From positions 78,681,159 to 78,745,158 of the forward strand of contig OZ014531.1 in the NCBI GenBank assembly GCA_963966105.1: 64,000 nucleotides of DNA, given 5' to 3'. The position numbers were made by a program, and so were the translations under genes. Positions 1-11,399 of this stretch are shown piece after piece; positions within the stretch are counted from its first letter, which is position 1, and each line of letters starts with the position of its first letter. This DNA is from Volucella zonaria. Its lineage: Eukaryota > Arthropoda > Insecta > Diptera > Syrphidae. The notes under the pieces are model-generated. The model saw only the letters and a list, made by a program, of their open reading frames with translations. It did not search any database and had not been told where the DNA came from.

Positions 1-770
1 AAAAACGAAGAATTTAATAGATATAGGCGACATTAATATAGATCATCTTGACGAGTCTGATTCCGAGTGTGAAGATTATATGCTACTGATGGCTTCGTTT
101 GGTCTTAAAAGTATGGTGAATATACCTACCCGCATAACATGCTCAATTAATTGTGAAGTGCACGACTATAAAATAACCGATCACCATTTATGTCAAATTA
201 GCTTCCAAATGGAGTCTTCGCCTAGGAAAAATTTTAGCAGGCAAAAAGCCCAAATAGACCATCAAGCATTGAAGGAAAAACTCTGGTATGAATTTTGGGA
301 AACAGTTTTCTTGGAAAGCGACCTTTCTGTGGCCTACAATGTTTTTATTGCGATCTTAACCAATTATATCCATTGCGCAACTATTGTCCTAAACATCAGG
401 CAGTGTGACCCGTTTTTGAAGCCTTGGATGACATAACGCCTACTTAATCAAATAAAGCGAAAAAAAGAATTTGCAAAAAAATTTAGAAAACACCCCAAAA
501 ATCTTAGTCTAAAAAGCTATTACAATAATTTGTGCAATAGAACTATGATTATGATGGAACAAGCACGTGATGGCTACTACACCAATCGCTTAACTCAAGC
601 CAGGGGAAACATAAAAAAGGAATGGGAATTAGTAAATAACATGTTAGGTAGGAAAAAGAAGTCTAACGATATCCCTAACATAGAGGTTGATAACTCAACC
701 TTGACCGATCCACGTGCTATAGTAAATACGTACATTCAATAGATTCTTTGTAAATATTTCTGCTACTATT
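1..770 (+). pseudogene. LINE-A endonuclease C-terminus and EN-RT linker (degenerate)
   Basis: The start of the window reads as the late part of an apurinic-type endonuclease: an IGDINID motif at about 23-43, then a block near 100-140 resembling the NIPTRIT segment of CR1/Jockey enzymes, and a TDHH motif near 178-190 that matches the final catalytic SDH/TDH position. Downstream pieces (about 230-436 and 530-742) resemble the basic linker before the RT, including a typical W-x-LVNNMLGRKKK segment. Several frame changes are needed. The protein would nick target DNA for target-primed reverse transcription. The first half of the enzyme lies outside the window. Confidence 0.7.
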
Positions 771-845
771 AAACCCTTCGAACCACCTTCCAGTTGTAAC
801 TGCAATATTTCATTGAACTTAATTGAAGATAGATGGCAGAGTAAT

Positions 846-2334
846 AGTTTCTTTTTTTATCAGTTTACCTCCTGTGAAGTACTCAAGACAATCATGGCTT
901 CGGAAAACAAGAAAACCTGCACAAGTGATGGTATTTCTGCCATAACCTTGAAAAAAATCTCTTGAGAAATTGTTGATGTCTTGTGTTATCTTTTTAACTT
1001 CAGTGTCAACAGTGGCGTGTTTCCGGCGGCTCTAAAAAGGACAAAGGTCCTGTCTCTGTTTAAGAAAGGGAATTGTAAAAATATAGCCCATTATACACCG
1101 ATTTCTCTGCTTCCCATGATATCAAAAATTTTCGAAACATTAATGAAATCAAGAATGCTGACGTTCTTAAAAAGAAGTGACTTCTTTTCAGAAGCACAGT
1201 ATGGTTTTAGACCTGGGAGATCCACGGAGGATGCAATCTTAAATGTCTGCTGTGATTTACTCAGTCAGAGTTAACAAAAGCCATTCTACTATGGCTCTTT
1301 TCATTGATATGACGAAAGCATTCGATATGGTGGACTTAAATATAATCTTAACAAAATTACACAAGACTGGTTTCAGAGGAATGACATACAATTGGTTTAA
1401 GTCTTATTTATTGGAAAGGGAGCAAAGAGTATTGGTCAATGGCTTTTACAGTACTTCACTTAAGCTTAGAAACGCTCTGTCCTAGGCCCAGTACTATGCC
1501 TTGTATACATAAACTCACTTTTCATCCAGAGCTTTTACAGAAATCAAAACGCATTTGCAGATGACATCGCCTTCACGTACACTGACTCCTCGATCCACGA
1601 ATGCGTTGCGAAAGTTAACAACGACTTTCATTTACTTTGGAATTTGGTTCACTTTTCATAAGCTTATTATTAGTGAAAAAACAAAAATAATGAACTTTAA
1701 ACTGTGCCAAAACAACCTAGAAAGCTTTGGGTTTGTTTTTCATTCAAGCGATTGCCAAAAATTGTGCTTACCACTACACACTTGTGGGAAGTAAAACTTC
1801 AGCGCTTTTCGTAATTGTTCCACATGCTGCTTTAATATTGAAGCAGTCAAGTTTTTCAAAAAGCTCGGAATTCTCATTGATAGCAAACTAAATTGGAAGG
1901 CACAAGCCCTACAGCTGAAATCATATATGACTTCATTAACACGGAAAATGTATCTTCTGAAGCCATACTGCTCGCAAAGAATACTTTCAATGCTTTATTA
2001 CGGGTTAGTCCAGTCAAAGCTTCAATATGGGATTGTTAGTTGGGGAGGTACCCATCTTAGTACCCTAAGTCACTAAGCACTAGACGTTGCCCAAAAGCAT
2101 ATAATTAGAATTATGTGTGGCAAAAACCGATATACCGAAAGTTGGCCACTTTCTACAAGTCTTCAGATATTGCCACTCAGGAATCTATACGTTTTCAAGG
2201 TACTTAAAGAGTTCTTTAAACGAAGCGGTAAAGTTCCTTTTAAGAATTCCTCGGCTTATAACTTGCGAGTAAACAACATGGTACTTTTTGACATCCCACA
2301 TCCCACACATCCATCTGAGTTCTGTTTCTTTTGT
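846..2334 (+). pseudogene. LINE-A reverse transcriptase (degenerate)
   Basis: RT blocks appear in order across several frames: a TSDGIS segment near 920-945, KKGN and ISLLP at 1060-1120, QYGFRPGRSTEDAI at 1197-1238, the catalytic FIDMTKAFD block at about 1300-1330, a thumb-side W-x-x-SYL segment near 1393-1410, the FADDIAFTYT catalytic box at about 1553-1582, and a LGILIDSKLNW block near 1864-1896. The region 1900-2300 is the CR1/Jockey-type C-terminal part, with a YGIVSWG segment near 2026-2046. The conserved aspartates remain, but stops and frameshifts (for example around 1265, 1485, 1650 and 2075) make it non-functional. Assignment to non-LTR RT is secure. Confidence 0.85.
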
Positions 2335-2336
2335 TA

Positions 2337-3518
2337 GGTTGGTAAATCTGTTGTTGACATTCCCTCTAAATCTTAGCGTCATAGCTTGACATTTGCAAAA
2401 GTTACGTAGCCAAGAGTACACCTATACCTGTGTGTGTTTACGATTTTAGAAATGGATTTAAATTTGCAACAACGAACTTGTATGAGTATTAAATTTTGCG
2501 TAAACAACGGATTTAGTGGTGCCCGAACGTTGAAAATGTTGGAAAAGTGTTTCGGCAAGGATTCTCTAAATAAAACAGTCGTTTACCAGTGGCACGAGCG
2601 GTTCAAAAGTGGTCATAAGTCAATCGAAGATGATGAAAGTAGTTGCAGACCAACGACACCGATATCGAAAACCGACGAAAATAACCGCAAATTAACCATC
2701 AGAGAGATAGCGGAGGACTTGAACATTGCCTGTGGATCCGTCCAAGACATTTTGGTTAATGATTTGGGTTTCCGTCTTGTAGCAGAAAAGTTGGTGCCAA
2801 AACACCTCAATTTCATGCAAAAAGGAGACGGTCTCTTTTGACGTCGCAAAAAAGATGATTTGCGAAGCTGAATCAGATCCCACATTTATCAAAAGGATCA
2901 TTACTAGAGACGAGACGTGGGTTTATGAGTACGACACGCAATCCAGACATCAAGCAAGTGAATGGCGTTCACCAAATGAGCCGAGACCAAAAAAACACGT
3001 CGTTTTCAGTCAAAAAAGAAGGTAATGCTCACGGTTTTCATGGATTACAACGGTGTAGTGCATCATGAATTTTTGCCAGAAGGCTAGACAGTAAACAAAG
3101 AGTCCTCATATTATTTGGACGTCATGAGACGTTTGCGTGAAGCAATTCACCGAAAGAGACCAGAATTGCGGGCAGAAAACTCGTGGATTTTGCACCATGA
3201 CAACGCACCGTCGCACAGTGCCATCATGACTCGTAATTCACCTGATTTGGATCCCTGTGACTTCTTTCTGTTCAATCGAGCTAAAAAAAAACACTAGGGA
3301 GAACGCGTTTCAGCAGCCGAGAGGAAGTATTGGAAAAATCGCAGGAAGCACTGATGGACATAACGAAAACCGAATATAAAAAATGTTTCGAGTACTGAAT
3401 CAAGCGCTGGCATAAGTGTGTTGCAGTCGATGGGGATTACTTTAAAGGGGACAATATAGATTGTGGTGAATAAACTTTAATTTTCTGAATACATTCCGGC
3501 AACTTTTTGATCAAGGTA
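2337..3518 (+). mobile_element. Mariner M1 inserted in LINE-A
   Basis: This is the same mariner family as M3 (13818-15736) and M5 (51556-52684). Its 3' end is well defined: CCGGCAACTTTTTGATCAAGG ends at 3516 and is followed by TA. M5 starts with the matching inverted sequence after a TA at 51554. The 5' end is uncertain: M1 and M5 share sequence up to about 2367, and no clear matching terminal repeat is seen there. A candidate TA lies near 2335. Confidence 0.75.
2452..3473 (+). pseudogene. Mariner transposase, M1 copy
   Basis: The ATG at 2452 opens a helix-turn-helix N-terminus. VYQWHERFKSG (about 2584-2616), a second HTH (TIREIAEDLNI, about 2698-2730) and a KLVPKHLNFMQK block follow. The catalytic DETW box is at about 2909-2922, HHDNAPSH at about 3193-3216, and the third aspartate box, SPDLDPCDFF, at about 3238-3268. 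Changes that kill it: a frameshift near 2838, others near 3010 and 3085, and a deletion of roughly 45 bp between the second and third catalytic aspartates compared with M3. The protein would cut and paste at TA. The subfamily was not determined. Confidence 0.8.
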
Positions 3519-3519
3519 T

Positions 3520-3709
3520 AGTTACTTCCCGTACAATGTTTAACAAACTTTCTATGTCTATACGATCCAAACAAAACCTCTACTATTTTTTAAAATCACT
3601 TAAAGACTGGATTTTTACTAAGCTTGGAGCTACTGTTGAAAATTATACTCTCATTGAAATAATTATCTTTTTTCTTTTCGGTTTAATACACTATCTTTTA
3701 AACTTTTAA
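3520..3709 (+). pseudogene. LINE-A RT C-terminal tail, resumed after mariner M1
   Basis: The reading frame from about 3537 carries the usual end of a CR1/Jockey RT: a MFNKLSMSIRS block, then FLKSLKDWIF, then a stop near 3707. Upstream of the mariner the same protein stops at the segment before this block, so the two pieces belong to one element divided by M1. Joining the flanks is not cleanly in frame, so small changes accompanied or followed the insertion. The region 3710-3880 is 3' UTR. Confidence 0.7.
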
Positions 3710-3880
3710 ATTTGTAACGAAAGAAGACCTGATGGTACCCCACATCAGTTATTCTTGCGATTATCCTTATATTTCCATGGATCTATCAACACAAACTGAG
3801 GTTTTAGAATGATCTTTAATTTGTTCAACATTTTCAATTAGTAAAATAATTTTTTTGTATCATAAATTAAAGAATTATAA

Positions 3881-3917
3881 TGAATAAATAAATAAATAAA
3901 TAAAAAAAAAAAAAAAG
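3881..3917 (+). repeat. (AATA)n and poly(A) 3' tail of LINE-A
   Basis: Five AATA units are followed by a run of A, ending the LINE. Short tandem repeats or A tails at the 3' end are expected for CR1/Jockey-like elements primed at the target site. Confidence 0.7.
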
Positions 3918-3939
3918 AAATGGAGGAAAATTATTATTT

Positions 3940-4335
3940 AACATTTTGTAGACAAGCCCATCATGCCAAACGGAGTTAAATGCTTTCTCAATATCCAATC
4001 ATCCCAGTTGATTTATCTATTGCACGATTACTCTTTATCAGACTGCATATTCTGAGAGCCAGATGCGAGGTTCCATGATTACGCCTAAAACCAAACTGCT
4101 CGTGAGGATATATCTTTTACGTTTGAGAATTGTATCTTTAAGTATTTTTACGTAGATTTGACTCACATTACTATGTTAAGTAAAGTAATTTGCCTTTAGG
4201 TTACAGGATCATGTGGAGGCTTACCCAGTTTAGGCATTTGGACAACCATGCATCTGGAAAATATTATAACTTAAGACAGGCGTTGATAATAAATGTTAAG
4301 ATTTTTATTCCAACTTTAGGCATTTCTTTTACATT
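3940..4335 (-). pseudogene. Jockey-like LINE RT fragment
   Basis: On the minus strand this reads the central RT. A KPGKPPHDPV segment sits near 4200-4240, an FWFR-x-NHGT block (the QFGFR position) near 4050-4100, and the catalytic block DIEKAFNSVWHDGL at about 3957-3998. Frameshifts separate the blocks. The DIEKAF-type core with VWH is characteristic of Jockey-like LINEs. It lies directly beside the LINE-A tail in the opposite direction and is a separate element. Confidence 0.6.
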
Positions 4336-4584
4336 ACAATTATTAACTGCAATTGGCTTTCAAGATGTTACAAATTTCTTTGACGAAGTATTACAAATAT
4401 TTCCATTTAAGTGTTGTCCCAAATTTGAAATGTCATCTGTATATCTAAATATTTAACACGTCTGATAGTAAAGCACCAAACAGAACACTTTGGTACGTAT
4501 GGTATGCCTATACAATAACCGGCCTCAAAAAAATGATGTGTGCACAAATTAAATAAACTATACTTAAGACAATAGAGCAAATGA

Positions 4585-4592
4585 TACTCGTA
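4585..4592. repeat. TACTCGTA site
   Basis: This is the first of 21 exact TACGAGTA/TACTCGTA sites in the window. No paralogous copy is available here to test for an insertion. The others are listed in the findings. Confidence 0.35.
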
Positions 4593-4689
4593 TCTTACAG
4601 TCATATCATCACAATTGTTATCTAAAATATAAAACATAAAATTATATTCATCGTCTTATCACTTATGTACAGAAAACGATTTGCACGGA

Positions 4690-5080
4690 ATATCTAGGTC
4701 AAAGCGATTGCCAAATTAAAATGGTATTTAGCAGTATACGATAAAGCATGTCATAGCAAATGCTGTTGTCTGCAAAACTTTGGACAAAAAGTGAATTCAT
4801 AAAAATTGAAAATCGGATCGGACCCAAAACATAGCCTTAAGGTACTCCAATGCAGGCTAATCCTAAACAAACCTCCATAAAGCTGCTCTATAAAGTTGTT
4901 TGAGTACCAAAACATGGTCAACTGTGTCGAAAGTCTTGCTTATGTCAATAAACAGGGAGGTACCAATCTCGGCGTCATTTAGACTAGTGTATAGTTTCTC
5001 AAATTGTTTTAAAACAACTTCTTCTGTCAAAATTACTAAAGAAATGGCTTTTGAAAAAGGCAACATTCTGGATTTCATAT
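4690..5080 (-). pseudogene. CR1-like LINE RT fragment
   Basis: The minus-strand frame at 4863-5078 contains the catalytic block LFIDISKTFDTVDH (about 4913-4954). Downstream in other frames there is a degenerate VPQG/VLGP segment near 4800-4850 and a KVLQTTAFA box near 4757-4785 that corresponds to the residues leading into the catalytic FADD. Only about 130 codons are left. A TACTCGTA motif (4585-4592) lies just outside the recognisable part. Confidence 0.6.
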
Positions 5081-5214
5081 CTGACAGATTTCAAACTGAC
5101 AAAAATGAAGTGGGACGGTTGTTGTTTAGACACGTAGTTTCTTCTTTTTGGGGGTGCGGAATAACAATTGATACTTAAGCGCATTTGAGAAAAAATCCAA
5201 ACATATGAGGTTGG

Positions 5215-6005
5215 GTCAATAAGTCCCTGATAATTAAAATAAGGAACACGCTTTTCGGCAAAAAAGAGTTTTGTTGTTCAACATAATCTTCTTTTAGCTC
5301 GATACACTTCGTCCAACATTTCTCCAATTTTTTGATGGCTTCCTAATAATACGATTTCTCGAGGCCCTTAAAACATGCGTTTGTTTCATCGATCATTTTT
5401 TAATTCAATCCAAATCTCTTACCGCCGAGCCATTTTTTCATGTTTGAAAACAGGAAATAGTCGCAGGGGGCTACATCTGGTGAATATGCTGGACGAGGGA
5501 GCAATTCATAACCTAGTTCATGCAACTTTGCCATTGCGAATGCGGACTTGTTCATCGGGCCGTTGTCCTGGTGCAAAAGACCTTTTTTCTTAGCCAAAAT
5601 TTGCTTCAAATCGACATTGAATCGATCCAACAGCTCTGCGTAATAGGCGCCGGTGATCGTTTTTTCAAGGTAATGTATGAGAATGACACCGCGCGCATCC
5701 CAAAAAACTGCCGCCATAACCTTGTTGGCCGACAGACGCACCATAGTAAACGCGGCACCCATCTGGCGGATAGCTATTTCATATCCAAATATTTTTGCCC
5801 AACTGAAATCATTGATCCATGTGATAAGCCTCTTCAAGTTCGCGCAGCTTTACTCGCCAATATCATATACTCGTACCGCGGACTGGTTTTCTGTTGTGGT
5901 GACCTCAATTGGGCGACCAGAACGCTCGGCGTCACTTGTGCTGGTACGACCGCACAGAAATTGAGCAAACCAGTGGTGGACGGTTCCAATCGATGGTGAA
6001 GTGAA
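5215..6005 (-). mobile_element. Mariner M2, internally deleted
   Basis: The minus strand holds a mariner transposase C-terminal half and, after an internal deletion, a short N-terminal piece. The conserved parts are AAVFWDARGVILIHYLEK (about 5658-5711), LLHQDNGP (about 5560-5585, second catalytic aspartate), SPDVAPCDYFLF (about 5450-5485, third aspartate) and KKWLGGKRF near the end. At 5880-5965 the frame reads the ERSGRP linker between the two HTH motifs. The DETW part is missing. A likely terminal repeat, beginning TTGGGTCAATAAGTCCC, is at 5212-5230. The fragment at 59700-60135 is the same family. A TACTCGTA site lies at 5868-5875. Confidence 0.7.
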
Positions 6006-6009
6006 GAGT

Positions 6010-7112
6010 ACCTATAATACAGGGTGACCAGATAAGAACGATAGCAAGTGCTTCGAGCGGTCGGTCCAATTTTTGTGGGGTTATTCCGGAGATAGCGGGT
6101 CCAATGTTGGCCTCGAGCTCGTCCAAAGTGGTTGGCTGGTTAGCGTGGACTAAGGACTTGATATAGCCCCAGAGAAAATAATCGAGCGGTGTCAGGTCAT
6201 ATGATCGCGGCGGCCAATTGATGAATGCCGTCGGTGAGATGATCCAGTCGCCAAATTTCTCATTCACAACTTCGAGCGTTGCTTCGCTTGTATGGCATGT
6301 AGCGTCGTCTTGTTGGAACCGCAGCTCGAATGTATCAATGTTGTCGAGCCCTGACTACAGAAGTAGGTTAACATGGCTCTATACCTGAGATCATTGACGG
6401 TAACGGTGTCTACTTCCTCATTTCGAAAGAAATAAGGTCCGATGATGCCGACATGCCATAAACCGCACCAAAGAGTCAATCTTTGTGGCAATTTTGCTGG
6501 TTGACATAGTCGCTGACCCAAAAATTGACATCGTCCGAGAAGATGATTTTCTGACCAAATCCGGAGCTCTGGCCAACATTTCCAGCGAACTCACGGCATT
6601 AGTTATGGTCGTCAGGCTTCAACTCTTGGTTCAGCACAACCTTATACGGATGTAGGCCCAAATTCAAATGCAAAATAAGCCGGGTTGACTCTCTGACGAT
6701 GCCCAATTGAGTTGATCGGCGCCAAATGGACTTTTCTGAGTCTTCTTCGATAGTGGCCGCTACGGCGGCTATGTTTTCTTCATTTCTTACCAATCTCTGT
6801 CGGGTTGGTGGCTTAAGATCTAAGAGAGTGTACTCACGCTCAAACTTTTTCACAGTGCGACGAATTGCCTGTATACTGAATCAATGGTGACCAATCTCAC
6901 GACGAAATTGACATTGCGTATTGTATTTACAACTGAGCCGGAATTTCGAGAATATTGTTTTTAAAAGTTTACGCACATTTGGCAAGGGTATAACGATGCA
7001 TGATGAAATGAGAAACCGAACTGAATATTTTAACAGCTGGATGTCATTGGTAACTTTAACAGCTGCTGAAACAAACAATTGGAAAAACTATCTATTTATT
7101 GCTATCTAGTCA
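6010..7112 (-). mobile_element. Tc3-like element T1 (DDE_3-type transposase), degenerate
   Basis: Antisense frames 6599-6853, 6264-6521 and 5932-6267 give successive parts of a Tc1/mariner-superfamily transposase often annotated as 'Tc3 transposase' in insects. They include an N-terminal helix-turn-helix linker with ELKPDDHN, a central FRNEEVDTVTVND part, and the signature NWPPRSYDLTPLDYFLWGY near the C-terminus with its final catalytic aspartate. The left end carries ACAGGGTGACCAGATAAGAA at 6021-6040, and a loosely matching inverted sequence (TGCTATCTAGTCACCC) lies at 7099-7114, so these may be the terminal repeats. Stops divide the frame. Confidence 0.65.
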
Positions 7113-7199
7113 CCCATTATCTGTAGATGGTGTTTTTGTTAGAGTCATACAAATTTAATATGAAATAGAAACTTGAAGCTAATGTTAATGTCTATGATG

Positions 7200-8275
7200 T
7201 TAGCTTTATCTAATAGATAATTTCATGCCATTAGTCTTTAAATATGACGTCGGGCATATAGGCGCCACGGCTACCTCGAATAAGCGCAACCGTGAAATCC
7301 AATTTTCGACAACTTTATCGAGCAATTGGGCCCGTATATCTGCAATAATACGGCGAATATTGATTTCCAAATCGTCCAACGTCTCTGGTTTATCGGCATA
7401 GCCTAGTGACTTCACATACCCCCAAAGAAAGTAAACTAAAGATGTGAGATCACAGGATCGTGGTGGCCAGTTCACAGGTCCGTTACGCGAAATTATGCGC
7501 TCAGTAAATGTTTCGCGCAATAAACTGATGGTGTGGCGCGCCATGTGGCATGTTGCGCTATTTTGTTGAAACCAAAGCTCAGTGACGTCAATGCCATTTA
7601 GCTGAGGAACGAAGAAGTCAGAAATCGTGTTTCGATAGCGCTCTCAATTGACGGTAAAATTCTGGCCGGCATCGTCCTTAAAGAAATATGGGTCGATGAT
7701 TCCCATACAGCCCATAAAGCACAGCAAACAGTGACTTTAATAAAGTCTCGACAAAGGCTTCTGGTTTTTCTCCACTCCAAATTCGGCAAGTTTTACTTGT
7801 TTACATATCCATTTAACCAAAAATGGACCTCATCGGAGAACAAAATTTTGCCTGGAAAAGGCTGAATTTTGTTTTCGGCCCATTCACCGAACCTATGACG
7901 CGTGTAATGGTCATGCGGTTTCAACTCTTGCACAAGCTGGATCTTATAAGCTTTTAAGAGAAAATCTTTCCGCAAATCTTCCACAAAGTGGATGGGCATA
8001 GCTCCAATTGCTGTGCACGATGGCGAATCGACTCTTTCGGTTTCTCCTCAACACTGCGCTCCACAACGGCAATAACTCCTTCTGTTCGCACTGTTTGTCG
8101 TCTTTCGGGATCCACGCGGTACGAAAATGATTCATCGTGTTCCGAATAACTTGCTCAGATGGACGATTATGTCGAACGTAAAATGGACGTAGCGTATGAT
8201 AAGTTTGGCGAACCGTACCATGGTTTTCAAAATAAGTTTGCACAATTTGCACGATGTTGAAAGGATATTCTTACA
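7200..8275 (-). mobile_element. Tc3-like element T2 (DDE_3-type transposase), degenerate
   Basis: This is a second, different Tc3-like element directly next to T1 in the same orientation. The N-terminal piece (7944-8252) has the YFENHGTVRQTYHTLRPF helix-turn-helix start. 7793-7999 carries QELKPHDHYTRHRFGEWA and the first catalytic box FSDEVHFWLNGYV. 7206-7544 carries the NWPPRSCDLTSL block and a C-terminus ending near 7215. Several frameshifts are present, and the middle aspartate segment (about 7545-7575) has lost its reading frame. The order of domains is otherwise complete. No clear terminal repeats were seen. Confidence 0.7.
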
Positions 8276-11200
8276 CTATCACATCTCTTTGTAAGCAAAG
8301 CCTATTAGCCCAATTCTATTACAGTTTAGTTTCCTTGTTTCTGAATTTACTCTCCTAACCAATTATTGTGTTGAAATTCGCAATAATCATTTTGGCATTT
8401 TTGGCATCCATTACTGTTGTACCAAGAGAACTTTTGTGTCCTCAGTAGCTTTATGAAAATAAATGAGGTTAAAGCACCTACTGCAGGTGATCAGAATCAA
8501 TTTTGGAATAGGATATGATTGGCTATCCACATGGAATTGATTCGATATGACATACAAGGTATGCTGTTGGAAAAAGCGTGTCCAAAAGATAAAAACTATT
8601 ATTATCCAACGAAAATAATATAAACCATCAAAATCTGAGATAACCACAAACAACAAAGTGACGGTTTGCACTACATCAGTGAGAAGTATTTATCTATTTA
8701 TTGCCTACAAATTAGTACGATTAGTTAACATAACATATAAAACAATTCAATTTGCAATTTGTTGAAAATCCTGTAGGAATCACAATTTACATGGATACGA
8801 GTACTTAACTAAAACTATCAATATTTCCCTTCAAAGTGGGGAGAAAATATCTCAGTTCTGGCATCCCTGGACGTACAGTTCATTCCCCAAGTGAGCAGGT
8901 GTACGACTATTTCACAATATTTCAAAGTTCTCATGTAAAAGATACAAAATAAAAAAAAAAATCTCTTTTCACCATTTGCTGTGTAAATTTTGGATTTTTC
9001 GGTGTTTTTGAGAAACGAATAAAAAAAAAATTGGCAGGGTGCCATTTATATGGCGGCTCAGCTCACAGATGTGTGATATAGCGGAAGTTGAACAAATATC
9101 GCCGCGATAATTTTTTTTTTATTTTTTTTTTCTGATTTGGTATGTGTTTTCTGTTTTCTGTTTTCTGTGTCAAAGTGGTCACATCTGTTTTCGGGAGAGA
9201 CGTTGTATCTTTTATGGTTTTTTTTGTGTCTAGTTATGTGCATGTTATCTTAATGATTGTGGGAAACTTGGGGAGTACTCAAGCACCTATGAAGATATTC
9301 AAACTTAGTCAGATACAGAGATACAAATGTATTTTATACATTTGTGTGTGTAGCTTTTGGCTGGAATTGTTTGTTTGGCTTTTTCACATTGGTTTTTCGA
9401 ATGAATTTACTGTTATGTGTTGTTGATATCCATACGCACATATTTGCTGTAGAATTATCAGGTGGGTTTTTTTGTGAAGCACCACTAGAAATTGGGATGT
9501 GCATGGTGAGATACAATATTTAATCAGTGCCAGTAACATGGGTTTTCCCGGTAAATCTGGGTGGTTTAATCGGATTCTCTAAATAGATTTGATTTAATTG
9601 TTATATGTAGATGATACGAGTAGTATTATGTAGGCCGTGAATTATTCATCGTCGACCGCAGGGTGACTACATTTTTAAGTTGAAAATTCGATAAAGGGTT
9701 TACTGTTTCCGGGTTTATGAGTGGGAAAATTCTCTACTTTAGCTGAAAGCAGGAAGGAATTTTCTACACTACTAAGAGAGCTTACCTGACGCATTAAATG
9801 TCATAAAAGCCTACAACATGATTTTAGAGAAACTGGCACTCATTAGAGGGACATGAAACCATCCAGCGGTGTTTGCAATTCGTTACTTGAGATGAAGGCC
9901 CAATTCAGTTCGTTTGTAGACCAGAAACTGTTTCATCAGTTGTAGACGGGGCAAGTGCTTCTTTTGAAAAAAACTATCTCTCTCCATCATCAATCCACAC
10001 AAGTCTTAGATTTGCAGTTTTGACAATATATAATATTTCTAGCTAGTATATATTTAGGCCTCTATGTAAGAAGTCGCAAATTGAAAGAATAACTAGCATT
10101 CCTGCTTAGATAGATTGAATAAGTCTTACAGCAATTTAAATGTTTTCAAAGTCGATGCGTTACCCTAAAGAAAACAAATCCTAAGAGAAATTTGGGTATA
10201 TGTACACCAAGGATGTGTTGGCCTGAGCTGATACTAAAGGAACCGACCAAGTATGGGTAATAAACTAAATCCGATACTTAAGGCTGAGAAGCCGTCGTAT
10301 TATGGACTGCCGGGGAAGAATATTGTAAGATCCAATTGATTGGCTTACTCATAAAATTTGTTTTCCCATTCCTAGGCGATCTTATGTGTGGGTATCTGGC
10401 CCATTAGTAGTTAGTACAGATCACCATACAATTTCTAGGAATACAATTGTTGCGAAAAAAAAAAAACAAACATGTGCTCTTGGTTATTTGGAAGGTTTTG
10501 GATTATGAAGTGCATTCCAAAGGACTGAGAGCTTAATTCATTTCAAACATCTGAGTATCGAAAATTTTATGGACAAAGTTTAGTGCCTTAGATCAAAAAC
10601 TGAATGGAGAACAGCATTTCATCAATTGGGTAGCTACTGGGCATTTCTTATTGTGTTTGACTCATAACGGTCCATGAATATCCCAAATATAAGCCGTTGT
10701 GTATATCGAGTATTCTCTAGTTTAGCAGCATTAACATCCTGTGTAACAGAATCTATTTGGAAAGGATAGCGATACTATCTCAACACGTTTATCGACCCAA
10801 ACAGTAAGACTTACTAGCAATGACTACCGGACGAATAATAGCTACTTTATACGAGTAATTACGGCAAAAATGGCCATAAAAAAGGGGGTTTGATGCTGTC
10901 AAAAAAACCGTCAGGGGTTTATTGGCAACATAATGGTGAAACAAACGATTTTCGATTACTTGCGGCTGAGGATGAAACTGACCATTTTTACACACAGATA
11001 CAAGCCATGGACAACGCAGCCGCAAACAGGTACATCGTTATCGTGATTAGTGGTCTGAATGGCAAGCAGCCAAAGGCTTAGGGGTGTGATTGCCAAACAA
11101 TTCATGGGACAATTTAATGAGGAAAGTTAAAGGTATATTTGAGGATGAAGTCTGCCACAAAATTTGCCAGATGTAATCTGAAGGAGGCTGATGGTATCAA

Positions 11201-11399
11201 ATCTATCATCTTGGTATGAATCGTCGTTCTAGGAGCTACTCCATATATAAGGAGAACGTGGCTTTTTGGAAGACTCCTGAAGAGCAAAAGGTTTTAGGAG
11301 CTATCGGTATAGCATAGCATACAATCCGATGATAAGCCTAATTACACACACTACTTCTACGTGATAATCGAGTTGCTCAGGCCTAAGGAACAGCTTTAT
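8276..11399. other. Gene-free, AT-rich stretch
   Basis: No coding segment that I recognise on either strand. It holds A/T runs (8950-8965, 9019-9030, 9113-9131, 10455-10468), a short (TTTTCTG)3 tandem near 9146-9168, and three TACGAGTA sites (8796, 9615 and 10850). The ORFs here (up to 94 codons) have biased low-complexity translations and look random. It is probably decayed repeat DNA or intergenic sequence. Confidence 0.5.

Larger units (their letters stand above)
1..3917 (+). mobile_element. LINE-A: CR1/Jockey-like non-LTR retrotransposon, 5' cut by window edge, split by mariner M1
   Basis: The order of parts is endonuclease end, linker, reverse transcriptase, RT C-terminal tail and 3' UTR, closing with an (AATA)n/A-rich tail at 3881-3917. 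A mariner (about 2337-3518) interrupts the coding region near the RT C-terminus, and the LINE protein resumes on the far side. Frameshifts and stops are frequent, so the copy is dead. It is related to LINE-C (37790-43279) in RT sequence but is clearly a different family. The clade call rests on the RT and tail type and is not certain. Confidence 0.85.

Noticed and set aside
3224..3236. GACTCGTA in mariner M1, one base from the motif
   Set aside because: Comparison with M3 shows it arises at the junction of a deletion, so it is not an inserted six-base unit.
9058..9516. ORFs of 60-94 codons around simple T- and A-rich repeats
   Set aside because: Low-complexity translations, overlapping on both strands, no recognisable domain.
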